The translations under genes were made by a program, and so were the position numbers. Of a stretch of DNA of 33,625 nt, positions 1-6,823 are shown one piece after another. Every line of letters starts with the position of its first letter. The stretch's first letter is position 1. This stretch comes from Bryobacterales bacterium (GTDB lineage Bacteria; Acidobacteriota; Terriglobia; Bryobacterales; Bryobacteraceae). Under the pieces are notes generated by a model. The model ran no database searches, was not told the DNA's origin, and saw nothing but the letters and a program-made list of their open reading frames with translations. The DNA lies in assembly GCA_003167255.1 (NCBI GenBank), contig PMTR01000197.1, forward strand, positions 1-33,625. The letters run 5' to 3'.

Positions 1-914
1 ACCGGTAGCACCGAAATTTGCGATGGCCGCCGCTCCATCAGTTCCAAAGCCTCGCCCAGGGTGGCATCCGGGCCGATGGTCACGGGTGTGCGCGTCATCA
101 CGTCTTCGGCGCGCAGCGCGCGGATGTCGTCATGGTGCGTCAACACGCGCCGCAGGTCGCCATCGGTCACGAAGCCGGCGAGCGCTCCATCCGCCCGCAC
201 CACGCAGGCGCCGCCCATGGGCCGCTCGGTCATGGCGAGGATCACTGCCTGGAACGAAGTCTCCGGCGCCACCGTGGCCACTTCGCCGCCGCTATGCATC
301 GCCTCTCGCACGCTCAGCATCAGGTTACGCCCCAGTTGGCCGCCGGGATGAAAACGGCCGAACGCCTCGGGCGTGAAGTCGCGCGCGCTCATCAGCGCAA
401 TCGCCAGCGCGTGCCCCACCGCCAACGCCGCCACCGCGCTGGCCGTGGGCGCCAGGTTGTGCGGGTCGGCTTCGCGTTCGACCGATGCGTCCAGGAGCAC
501 GTCGAGCCGGCCGGCCAGCGGCGACGTCGCGCTGCCCAGAATACCGATCAGCGGCGAACGCAATTCGCGCAGCAGCGGAACTAAAGCCAGCAGCTCGCGA
601 GAGCTGCCGTTCTTCGAAATCAGCACCGTCGGGTCGCCCGCGGTGTAGATCCCCAGATCGCCGTGTACCGCCTCGGCCGGGTGCAGAAACACCGCCGGCG
701 TGCCCATGCTGCAAAGCGTGGCAACGATTTTGCGCGCGATGTGGCCCGATTTTCCGATGCCCGTCACCACCACTTTGCCGGGATGCGCCAGAATCAGTTC
801 CACCGCGCGGATCAGCTCTCCATCGAGGAGCGCGGCCGTCCGTACCAGCGCCGCGGCTTCGATCTCGATGGCGGCGCGCGCTACCGCCAGCCACTCCTGT
901 TTCGAGCGAGACAT
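1..914 (-). CDS. kdsD: Arabinose-5-phosphate isomerase, KpsF/GutQ family (3' end cut by window)
   Basis: This enzyme interconverts ribulose 5-phosphate and arabinose 5-phosphate, the first step towards Kdo for lipopolysaccharide or capsule; it is cytoplasmic. The frame is open from the ATG at 914 to the window edge (about 304 residues visible; the family is usually 320-330), so only the last few codons are missing. The N-terminal SIS domain shows VTGIGKSGHIARK near residue 50 and HPAEAVHGDLG near residue 88, both typical of KdsD. The C-terminal half carries two CBS domains, beginning near MLSVREAMHSG and ending in SQISVLP at the edge. The gene is divergent from the phosphoesterase gene at 965, with only 50 bp between the two starts. 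A catabolic GutQ paralogue cannot be excluded; the family call is secure, the symbol less so. Confidence 0.87.
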   Translation of the reverse strand, partial: MSRSKQEWLAVARAAIEIEAAALVRTAALLDGELIRAVELILAHPGKVVVTGIGKSGHIARKIVATLCSMGTPAVFLHPAEAVHGDLGIYTAGDPTVLISKNGSSRELLALVPLLRELRSPLIGILGSATSPLAGRLDVLLDASVEREADPHNLAPTASAVAALAVGHALAIALMSARDFTPEAFGRFHPGGQLGRNLMLSVREAMHSGGEVATVAPETSFQAVILAMTERPMGGACVVRADGALAGFVTDGDLRRVLTHHDDIRALRAEDVMTRTPVTIGPDATLGEALELMERRPSQISVLP

Positions 915-964
915 GAGGAACCGACTATCATCGCATGTGTCATGCCGCGCTAAAATGGCGCTCT

Positions 965-2278
965 ATGTCACTCCGGCGTTTTCTTGCGGTGGCACTGGTC
1001 GCCTGCGCGCCTCTGGCCGCGGAGATCCGGTCGCTGACCATTCTCCATACCAACGACGTGCACGCCCATCTCATGCCCAACGACAGCCACTTGGGCGGCT
1101 TCTCGTATCTCGCCTCCGTGATCCGCCAGGAGCGCGCCAACTGCACCGATTGCATCCTGCTCAATTCGGGCGACCTGGTGCAGGGCACTCCCGTCTCCAC
1201 CATTTTCCACGGCCTGCCGGTCTTCGAAATCGGCAACCTGTTCGGCTACGACGCCGCCACGCTCGGCAATCACGAATTCGATTACGGGTGGATGCAGGCC
1301 CGCAAATTCATAGAGACAGCCAAGTACCCCATCGTCACCGCCAACCTGGTCAATGCCAAAGGCGAACTGTTCACGCCCAAGGCTTACGTGATCCTCAAAG
1401 TGAACGGGCTTCGCGTGGCCGTGATCGGCGGCATGACCGAAGAGCTCCACACCCTTACCAATCCCAACTCCATGGGCGACTGGCACACCACGCCGTTGGT
1501 GGAGGCCGTGCGGAAATGCGCCGCTGAGTTGCGCGGCCAGGCCGACCTGATTGTGCTGCTGGCGCACATCGACGGAAACGAAGAGCAGGCCATCCTGGAA
1601 TCGGTTCCCGAGGTTCAGGTTTCCGTTACCGGCCACCTCCACACCGGCCTCACGGAGGCGCGCTCGCACGATGGACGCGTGCTGGTGCGCGTGAAAAGTT
1701 ACGGCGTCGAGCTCGGCCGCCTCGATCTCAAGGTCGATACGGCGACGCACAAGCTGGCCGATTGGAAATGGAAACGGATCCCGGTGGATTCCACCAAGAC
1801 CGCGCCGGCCGCCGATGTCGCCGCCCTGGTGGACAACTGGGAGACGCAGGTGAAGGCCCTGGTCGATCGCCCGCTGGCGATTTCCAAGCGCGAGTTTACG
1901 CCGCGCGAAATCAAGAGCCTGATGGAGAAGGCGCTCTGCGAAGAGACCGGCGCCGATTTCGTATTCATCAACGCCGGCGGCGTCCGTGACATCCTGCCCA
2001 AGGGCCAGTTGCTGGAGCGCAATGTCTGGAACATCATGCCCTTCGACAACGTGCTGGTGATGGGCACTTTCAAGGGCAAAGACCTACCCGCGGTGGTGCT
2101 GGACGGCCGAAAAGTGGACCCGAACCACGAGTACACGCTGGCTGTCAGCGATTTCACCGCCGCCAATCAGTCCACGGCGGAGAACCTGCGTTCCACCGGC
2201 CTCGAGTTCCCGCACCAGATCGGCATGGTTCGGGATCTGCTCATCGATTGGTTCCGTAAGAAAAAAGTGATCGAGTAG
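965..2278 (+). CDS. Exported 5'-nucleotidase / UshA-type metallophosphoesterase
   Basis: Predicted periplasmic or secreted phosphoesterase that removes phosphate from nucleotides or related esters using two metal ions. The chosen ATG (965) gives MSLRRFLAVALVACAPLAA, a clean signal peptide; an ATG 30 bp upstream (935) would put ten polar residues in front of it. Dinuclear metal-site motifs occur in order: TNDVHAH (residues 29-35), NSGD (67-70), GNHEFD (101-106), AHIDG (200-204) and GHLH (223-226). The C-terminal nucleotidase domain has INAGGVRD (335-342) and the substrate-pocket motif PFDN (359-362). At 437 residues it is shorter than E. coli UshA (about 550) but has both domains. Substrate range (5'-nucleotidase, 2',3'-cyclic phosphodiesterase or UDP-sugar hydrolase) cannot be read from sequence. 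No clear Shine-Dalgarno precedes the start. Confidence 0.88.
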   Translation: MSLRRFLAVALVACAPLAAEIRSLTILHTNDVHAHLMPNDSHLGGFSYLASVIRQERANCTDCILLNSGDLVQGTPVSTIFHGLPVFEIGNLFGYDAATLGNHEFDYGWMQARKFIETAKYPIVTANLVNAKGELFTPKAYVILKVNGLRVAVIGGMTEELHTLTNPNSMGDWHTTPLVEAVRKCAAELRGQADLIVLLAHIDGNEEQAILESVPEVQVSVTGHLHTGLTEARSHDGRVLVRVKSYGVELGRLDLKVDTATHKLADWKWKRIPVDSTKTAPAADVAALVDNWETQVKALVDRPLAISKREFTPREIKSLMEKALCEETGADFVFINAGGVRDILPKGQLLERNVWNIMPFDNVLVMGTFKGKDLPAVVLDGRKVDPNHEYTLAVSDFTAANQSTAENLRSTGLEFPHQIGMVRDLLIDWFRKKKVIE

Positions 2279-2311
2279 GCGATGCCTGGCAGATGGATAA
2301 AGAAGGATTGG

Positions 2312-2383
2312 CCGCCGATGAACGCCGATGAACGCAGATCCAAGACAGATCGTTTATCGGCGTTTATCGGCGTTTATCGGCGG
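2312..2383 (+). repeat. Inverted repeat made of 10-bp units, 24-bp arms
   Basis: The left arm (2312-2335) contains two CGATGAACGC units and the right arm (2360-2383) contains CGTTTATCGG units; a third CGTTTATCGG unit lies at 2351-2360, so three run in tandem over 2351-2380. The arms are reverse complements at 22 of 24 positions. Both exceptions (G at 2320 and 2330 against T) would be G-U pairs in a plus-strand transcript, so the RNA stem is unbroken; the minus-strand RNA would have A-C mismatches. The loop is 24 nt. It lies between the phosphoesterase stop and the GTG of the next gene. It could act as a processing or termination structure, or be a dispersed repeat. Confidence 0.8.
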
Positions 2384-2427
2384 CTGAAATTGGCTTTTTC
2401 AGCATCCTGCCGGAGAACGATGCCCAC

Positions 2428-2922
2428 GTGTTGATCGTTTTCACCGGGCCGCCCTGTTCGGGCAAAACCACGCTCGCGGCGGAAGTGGCGCGGCTTCGCG
2501 GCCTGCCCCATCTTTCCATGGACGCGACGCGCCAGCGGCTCCTGCCCGATGCCGCTCATACGCGCGCCGATCGGCAGGTGGCTTATCGCGGGATGCACTT
2601 TGCCGCGGAACTCCTTCTGGCTGCGGGCGCCGGAGCCGTCCTGGACGCGCCTTACGACCATCCCGAAGACCGCGCGGAGCTCACCCGCATTGCCGGAACG
2701 CAGTCGAAGCTCATCGAATGCCACGTCTCGCCCGACGTCGCGGCAGCCCGGCTGCGGCAGCGCGGCCTCAACGACCCGGCGCGGCCGGATCTCACCGAAG
2801 AGAGAGTCCGCCGCCTGGCTCGCGACTATCCCTACTCCGGCGCCGGTCTGTCGCTCGACACCGCCGCGGCCGCGCCCGAAGCCTGCCTGGCGCGCATCGA
2901 CGACTATCTTCGTGGGGGATAA
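2428..2922 (+). CDS. Small P-loop kinase / AAA-type ATP-binding protein
   Basis: A 164-residue single-domain P-loop protein. The Walker A motif GPPCSGKTT is at residues 7-15, directly after the first beta strand (LIVFT), as in zeta-toxin-like, chloramphenicol phosphotransferase-like and gluconate-kinase-like small kinases. SMDATRQRL follows, then an LDAPYDHPEDR segment where such kinases keep a Walker-B-like acidic residue, and an arginine-rich lid (RRLARDYPY) near residue 130. The substrate cannot be named. The start is GTG at 2428, eight bases after a CGGAGA ribosome-binding site; the ATG at 2420 runs into a stop at once. It is the first gene of a plus-strand trio, 13 bp before the monooxygenase gene, so a role in modifying a small metabolite is plausible but unproven. 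Confidence 0.72.
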   Translation: MLIVFTGPPCSGKTTLAAEVARLRGLPHLSMDATRQRLLPDAAHTRADRQVAYRGMHFAAELLLAAGAGAVLDAPYDHPEDRAELTRIAGTQSKLIECHVSPDVAAARLRQRGLNDPARPDLTEERVRRLARDYPYSGAGLSLDTAAAAPEACLARIDDYLRGG

Positions 2923-2935
2923 TAGCAGTCATCGT

Positions 2936-3241
2936 ATGCTCATTCTTCATGTGCACGCTCACGTTAAAGAAGAACACATCGAGGCTTTCCGCCGCGCCAC
3001 CATCCAAAACGCCGCCTCGAGCGTCCAGGAGCCCGGCGTCGCGCGCTTCGACGTGATACAACAGGCCGACGACCCCACGCGCTTCGTGCTGGTGGAGGTC
3101 TACCGCAACCTCGACGCCACCGTGAAGCACAAGCAGACCAGCCACTATCACATTTGGGCCGCCACCGTGACCGACATGCTGGCCGAGCCGCGCACGCGCG
3201 TCACCTATGAGAACGTCTTCCCCGCCGACCAGGGCTGGTAG
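2936..3241 (+). CDS. Antibiotic biosynthesis monooxygenase (ABM) fold protein, LsrG/YgiN-like
   Basis: A 101-residue protein starting at the ATG at 2936; the open frame extends further upstream but there it overlaps the kinase gene. The sequence begins MLILHVHAHVKEEHIEAF and has the family signs: an N-terminal beta strand, a helix with ATIQNAASSVQEPGV, a central strand VLVEVYRN, a TSHYHIW histidine motif near residue 68 and the ending RTRVTYENVFP. This is the arrangement of LsrG/YgiN ABM proteins, small ferredoxin-like dimers that isomerise or oxygenate quinones and similar molecules without a bound cofactor. It lies 4 bp before the alcohol dehydrogenase gene, so the two are probably co-translated and may act on the same carbonyl or quinone compound. 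That link is inference. Confidence 0.82.
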   Translation: MLILHVHAHVKEEHIEAFRRATIQNAASSVQEPGVARFDVIQQADDPTRFVLVEVYRNLDATVKHKQTSHYHIWAATVTDMLAEPRTRVTYENVFPADQGW

Positions 3242-3245
3242 CGCC

Positions 3246-4391
3246 ATGCCATTCGACTTCTCGACCGCCGCGCGCATCCGGTTCGGCGAAGGAACCGCGC
3301 GGGAAGTCGCCCGAGCCGCGGCAGTGCTGGGGCGCCGCGCCCTGGTGGTCACCGGCCGGTCGGCCGAACGCTTCGCCGGCCTGCTCGACGGGCCTCGTTT
3401 TGCCGTGCCGGACGAACCCACTATCGAACTGGTCCGCCGGGGCATCGCATTCGCACGGGAACAAAAATGCGATGTGGTGGTCGCGATCGGCGGCGGCAGC
3501 GCCATTGACGCCGGCAAAGCTGTGGCCGCGCTGCTCGCCAATTCCGGCGACCCCCTCGATTACCTGGAAGTGATCGGCCGCGGCCTGCCCCTGGAGAATC
3601 CGTCGGCCCCTTTCATCGCCGTCCCCACTACCGCCGGCACTGGTTCGGAAGTCACCCGCAACGCCGTGTTGGCGTCGCCCGAGCACCGCGTCAAGGCCAG
3701 CCTGCGCAGCGCTTCCATGCTGCCGCGTCTCGCCGTGGTCGATCCCGAACTCGCCTACGATCTTCCCCCCGCCGTCACTGCATCCACCGGGCTCGACGCG
3801 CTGACCCAATTAATCGAACCCTACGTCTCTTCGCGCTCGAACCCCATGACCGATCTCTACTGCGTCGAGGGAATTCGCGCGGCCTCCGCCGCCCTGCCCC
3901 GTGCTTACGATAACGCCCGCGACGCGGAATCCCGCCGAGCCATGGCTTGGGCCAGCCTGCTGGGCGGCCTCGCTCTGGCCAACGCCGGCCTCGGCGCCGT
4001 TCATGGTTTCGCCGCGCCCATCGGCGGCATGTTCCCCGCCCCGCATGGCGCCGTCTGCGCCGCCATCCTTCCTCACGCCATGGCCGTCAACATACGCGCC
4101 CTGCGCTCGCGCGCTCCCCAAAGCCCGGCCCTCAGCCGCTACGATGAGGTCGCGCGGCTCCTCACCGGCCGCCCTCACGCCACCGCCTCCGACGCCGTTC
4201 GGTTCGCCGCCGATCTCTGCCGCCGCTTCGAAATCCCCTCGCTCGCCACCTACGGCATCGGCGCGGGCGATATTTCGACGCTCGCCGAGAAAGCCGCGCG
4301 GGCCAGCAGCATGCAAGCCAACCCCATCGTTCTTTGGCCCGGAGAGCTGCGCGAGATCCTCACCCTGGCGCTTCCGGCGACAGCAAATTGA
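3246..4391 (+). CDS. Iron-containing alcohol dehydrogenase family oxidoreductase
   Basis: Predicted NAD(P)-dependent group III dehydrogenase (Fe-ADH / maleylacetate-reductase-like), 381 residues, cytoplasmic. The dinucleotide-binding half shows GGGSAIDAGK (82-91) and PTTAGTGSE (127-135). In the metal-binding half, three ligand positions are present: Asp184 (in GLDALT), His253 (GAVHGF) and His267 (APHGAV). The fourth, normally His in the motif DALTHxxE, reads Gln188 (DALTQLIE); this variant occurs in a recognised subgroup, so activity is not ruled out. The start at 3246 follows the ABM gene by 4 bp. The 3' end overlaps the opposing methyltransferase gene by 32 bp, a tail-to-tail overlap that leaves no room for a separate terminator. 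Confidence 0.87.
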   Translation: MPFDFSTAARIRFGEGTAREVARAAAVLGRRALVVTGRSAERFAGLLDGPRFAVPDEPTIELVRRGIAFAREQKCDVVVAIGGGSAIDAGKAVAALLANSGDPLDYLEVIGRGLPLENPSAPFIAVPTTAGTGSEVTRNAVLASPEHRVKASLRSASMLPRLAVVDPELAYDLPPAVTASTGLDALTQLIEPYVSSRSNPMTDLYCVEGIRAASAALPRAYDNARDAESRRAMAWASLLGGLALANAGLGAVHGFAAPIGGMFPAPHGAVCAAILPHAMAVNIRALRSRAPQSPALSRYDEVARLLTGRPHATASDAVRFAADLCRRFEIPSLATYGIGAGDISTLAEKAARASSMQANPIVLWPGELREILTLALPATAN

Positions 4392-5163
4392 AACCCCGGC
4401 ACGCCGGGCAGCGGTAGCGCTCCCAAAACCAGAGCACGGTCCGCACGCTCGCTTTTCTGCGCAGATACGCCTCGGAATGTCCGGCGCCGCACCGCACGCA
4501 AACATTCACCCAGGCCTCTTGGGCAGCCGCCACGCCAGCGCCGCCGAACTCGAACGCCCAGCCGTAGCGGCTGAGCCGCGTCCCCAGATGCCGGTCCAAA
4601 CTCCGCAGCGCCCAGTTCAGGATTGCCAGGAAGCGTTCGTTGCCAAACGCAAACAACGCAATCCGCCGCGGCGGCGGCGCGACGAAGTTGTGCGAGTTCA
4701 AGAACGAAAGCGAGCTGTACAGCGTTTTTGTGCGGCGGTGCTTCACCCCCGCCATCCGTTCCACCAGCCCGACCACTTCCTCCGGCCGGCGAAACGCGTT
4801 CACGTGCCCTCCGCCACGCCCCAGCCACCGGTAGATCCGATCCGTCAGAGTGGTCGCGTCCGGCACCGCGACATACAGCGCGCCGCCCGGCTTCAGAACG
4901 CGCCCCGCCTCGCGCACCGCCGCTTCCAGTTGGTGGAAGTGCTCCAGGCTGTGGTTGCTGCAAATCAAGTCGAAAGAGTGCGTCGCGAAGGGCATCCGCG
5001 CCGCGTCACCCCAGACGTACCATCCCGCGGCCATCGCGTGCGGCTTCTCGAGGTCCAGGCGGACCACCATCACGTCGTTCCGGTTGGCCGCGAAGCTTCC
5101 TGCGCTGGCGCCCATATCCAGCACGCGGGAGTGGGGCATAAGGCCTTGGATCAAGTGCATCAC
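4360..5163 (-). CDS. Class I SAM-dependent methyltransferase with C-terminal CxxC pairs (5' end uncertain)
   Basis: Type-11 methyltransferase, 267 residues from a GTG at 5163 or an ATG three bases later. Motif I is VLDMGASAGS (14-23), followed by WGDAARMPFATHSFDLICSNHSLEHF and the post-motif VREAGRVLKPGGALYVAVPD. Two cysteine pairs near the C terminus (Cys222/Cys225 and Cys252/Cys255) could form a zinc ribbon. Motif I begins only 13 residues after the start, shorter than usual, and a frame shifted by one base upstream (5245 to about 5172) encodes the protein-like MDSGIRSRYVWEYPEEFTS and then DYAI, so the true N terminus may have been lost to a frameshift. The substrate is unknown. It converges on the alcohol dehydrogenase gene with a 32-bp overlap and is not in an obvious operon. 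Confidence 0.78.
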   Translation of the reverse strand: MMHLIQGLMPHSRVLDMGASAGSFAANRNDVMVVRLDLEKPHAMAAGWYVWGDAARMPFATHSFDLICSNHSLEHFHQLEAAVREAGRVLKPGGALYVAVPDATTLTDRIYRWLGRGGGHVNAFRRPEEVVGLVERMAGVKHRRTKTLYSSLSFLNSHNFVAPPPRRIALFAFGNERFLAILNWALRSLDRHLGTRLSRYGWAFEFGGAGVAAAQEAWVNVCVRCGAGHSEAYLRRKASVRTVLWFWERYRCPACRGFNLLSPEAPG

Positions 5164-5347
5164 CAGCGTCTGTTATCGCATAATCCGGAGATGTAAATTC
5201 CTCGGGATATTCCCAGACGTACCGGGACCGGATGCCTGAATCCATTTTGGCCCGTCATGCGTCCAATGATCAAAGCAGTTTCGGACCCGAATCCGGCCGG
5301 TTGCTTCGCCGCAATACGTAAACTGATTTAAATCGAAAACTATGGAC

Positions 5348-5376
5348 TTGCACATGGGTCTGGAACCTTTTAAGAT
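5348..5376 (+). promoter_or_regulatory. Predicted sigma-70-type promoter for the Rrf2-clpP pair
   Basis: TTGCAC (5348-5353) and TAAGAT (5371-5376) are separated by exactly 17 bp, the preferred spacing for TTGACA/TATAAT elements. Transcription would begin around 5383, about 35 bp before the regulator's ATG at 5417. This is a by-eye prediction supported by the local AT-rich composition. Confidence 0.5.
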
Positions 5377-5381
5377 AACGA

Positions 5382-5393
5382 AGTAACCTTACT
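5382..5393. promoter_or_regulatory. Palindrome AGTAACCTTACT at the predicted transcription start
   Basis: A 12-bp sequence with perfect 5-bp inverted arms (AGTAA/TTACT) around CC sits six bases after the predicted -10 box. Its position over the expected transcription start, directly upstream of an Rrf2-family gene, fits an autoregulatory operator. Binding by this protein is inference; the palindrome itself is seen. Confidence 0.4.
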
Positions 5394-5416
5394 CCGAATT
5401 ATTTGGGGGTTTTAGG

Positions 5417-5893
5417 ATGATTTATTCCCGTTCAGCCGAATACGCGATCCGCGCTTTTGTGCACCTAGCTACGGTGCAGGAAGGCAAGTACGCGATGGTG
5501 AAGAACATCGCGGAGCAGGAGGATATTCCGGCGCACTTCCTGGCCAAGATTCTCCAGCAGCTCGCCCGTAAAGGACTGCTTCGTTCCAGCAAGGGACCGA
5601 CGGGCGGCTTCGCGCTGCGCGTCGATCCATCCGAAATCCGCCTGCTGGATATCGTCGAGGCGCTCGACGGTCTGGCTCCTTACCAACAGTGCGCGAGCGG
5701 CCTGTCGGAGTGCAACGACGACATGCCGTGCTCCATGCACGATAGCTGGGTGAACCTGCGATCGCGTATCATGGATTATCTGGGGCGGAATACAATCCTG
5801 GACTTGGCCAAGGCGCTGGAGCAGAAGAAGAAGTCGATTGCCATGACCAAACAGCGCAAGACCAGGCGCTCGGTTACCGCCAAGCGGGCTTAG
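5417..5893 (+). CDS. Rrf2-family transcriptional regulator with three-cysteine cluster motif
   Basis: A 158-residue regulator. The N terminus MIYSRSAEYAIRAFVHLA is the Rrf2 signature, followed by a winged helix-turn-helix (residues about 25-65: IPAHFLAKILQQLARKGLLRSSKGPTGGF). Cys92, Cys99 and Cys105 lie in the loop where IscR keeps the three cysteines that hold its [2Fe-2S] cluster, so sensing of iron-sulfur status, oxidants or NO is likely by family knowledge. The C terminus is a lysine/arginine-rich tail (about 133-158) not found in IscR. No isc or suf gene is adjacent; the next gene, 30 bp downstream on the same strand, is clpP. A promoter and a palindrome lie just upstream. Which cluster it holds and which genes it controls cannot be read from sequence. 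Confidence 0.87.
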   Translation: MIYSRSAEYAIRAFVHLATVQEGKYAMVKNIAEQEDIPAHFLAKILQQLARKGLLRSSKGPTGGFALRVDPSEIRLLDIVEALDGLAPYQQCASGLSECNDDMPCSMHDSWVNLRSRIMDYLGRNTILDLAKALEQKKKSIAMTKQRKTRRSVTAKRA

Positions 5894-5923
5894 GCTCGCG
5901 ATTCTGGATAGTCCGGAGGCACG

Positions 5924-6541
5924 ATGGGATCGGTATTAGTCCCCATGGTGGTCGAACAGACCTCGCGGGGCGAACGCGCGTACGACATTTATTCACGGCT
6001 CCTCAAGGAAAACATCATTTTTCTGGGCACTCCGATTGACGACCAGGTCGCCAATCTGATCATCGCCCAACTGCTCTTCCTGGAAGCCGAAGACCCGGAA
6101 AAGGATATTTCCATTTACATCAATTCGCCGGGCGGCTCCATCACGGCCGGCCTGGCGATCCTCGATACCATGGCCTTTATCCGGCCCGATATCGTCACAA
6201 TTTGCGTGGGCCAGGCCGCGTCGATGGCGGCGGTCCTGCTGGCCAAGGGCACCAAGGGCAAGCGCTTCAGCCTGCCCAACTCGCGCATCATGATCCACCA
6301 GCCCTCCATGCAGGGTCTGGCAGGCCAGGCCGCCGACATCGATATTTATGCGCGAGAAATCCTGCGCATGCGCGAGATCCTCAACGGAATGCTCGCCGAC
6401 GCCACCGGCCAGCCCGTCGAGCGCGTGGCCAAAGACGTGGACCGCGATTACATCATGGAGCCCGACGCCGCCGTGCAATACGGCATGATCGACCGCGTCA
6501 TCACCAGCCGCGATCTGGCGCCCCAGCCGATCAAAGGGTAG
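5924..6541 (+). CDS. clpP: ATP-dependent Clp protease proteolytic subunit
   Basis: Serine peptidase (family S14) that forms the tetradecameric chamber used with ClpX or ClpA/C ATPases for regulated protein degradation in the cytoplasm. At 205 residues it has the normal length. The catalytic Ser100 lies in GQAASMAA, His125 in MIHQP and, by alignment from memory with the E. coli enzyme, Asp175 in DVDRDY. The handle region ([11 protein letters not shown], 67-76) is intact. The start at 5924 follows a GGAGG ribosome-binding site. The usual partners tig and clpX are absent from this side; it instead follows an Rrf2 regulator by 30 bp, suggesting co-transcription and redox or Fe-S-linked control. 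A repeat-rich region follows. Confidence 0.95.
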   Translation: MGSVLVPMVVEQTSRGERAYDIYSRLLKENIIFLGTPIDDQVANLIIAQLLFLEAEDPEKDISIYINSPGGSITAGLAILDTMAFIRPDIVTICVGQAASMAAVLLAKGTKGKRFSLPNSRIMIHQPSMQGLAGQAADIDIYAREILRMREILNGMLADATGQPVERVAKDVDRDYIMEPDAAVQYGMIDRVITSRDLAPQPIKG

Positions 6542-6580
6542 ACAGCGTCCAAGAAACAGGTGGACAGTCGTGCAGAGAGA

Positions 6581-6620
6581 GCCGCCTAAAGGCGGCTGCG
6601 GCCAGGATTGGCCGCCCCAC
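6581..6620 (-). repeat. Hairpin repeat module, type A (two tandem hairpins, CCCCAC end)
   Basis: Two stem-loops lie side by side: GCCGCC-TAAA-GGCGGC (6581-6596), then GCGGCCA-GGAT-TGGCCGC (6598-6615), followed by the terminus CCCCAC. Read on the minus strand it begins GTGGGGCGGCCA, the same start as the module at 31369. It is placed between clpP and the convergent peptidase gene. Confidence 0.75.
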
Positions 6621-6656
6621 AAAGCGGCATAGCCACAACCGAGCTGCGTGGTGATA

Positions 6657-6745
6657 GTGGGACAGACGATCGGTTTTTGTCGTCTGTCGGGCCTTTGCGC
6701 TTTGGCGAGGCAAGACAGGCCACAAAAGGCGATGGCCTGTCCCAC
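6657..6745 (+). repeat. Hairpin repeat module, type B (89 bp, inverted ends GTGGGACA/TGTCCCAC)
   Basis: The element is bounded by GTGGGACA (6657-6664) and its inverse TGTCCCAC (6738-6745). Inside are a 7-bp stem CAGACGA/TCGTCTG (from 6662) and a 9-bp stem GACAGGCCA/TGGCCTGTC (from 6714). Its first 33 bp recur in inverse orientation at 31489-31521 with one mismatch, and 15 bp of its other end (6730-6744) recur exactly, inverted, at 31333-31347. This shows a true dispersed repeat, not a chance palindrome. Confidence 0.82.
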
Positions 6746-6823
6746 GAGGGGCACGGAATCTTCGCAGCGATCGAAGAAACTGAGTTGGTGTAATACACGT
6801 GGCCAGTCATTTCACGACAGCCT

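Larger units (their letters stand above)
5164..5416. other. AT-richer intergenic region upstream of the Rrf2 gene
   Basis: This 253-bp stretch is visibly less G+C-rich than its surroundings. It contains the promoter and palindrome listed separately. On the minus strand it holds two short open frames (ending near 5173 and 5006) that may include the lost N terminus of the methyltransferase. No RNA gene was recognised. Confidence 0.5.

Noticed and set aside
2351-2380. Three tandem CGTTTATCGG units as a CRISPR array
   Set aside because: The units abut with no spacers, are far too short, and no cas gene is present.
3901-5196. A 431-codon plus-strand open frame covering the alcohol dehydrogenase end and the methyltransferase
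   Set aside because: It is low-complexity (Pro/Ala/Arg/Ser) and contradicts two motif-rich genes.
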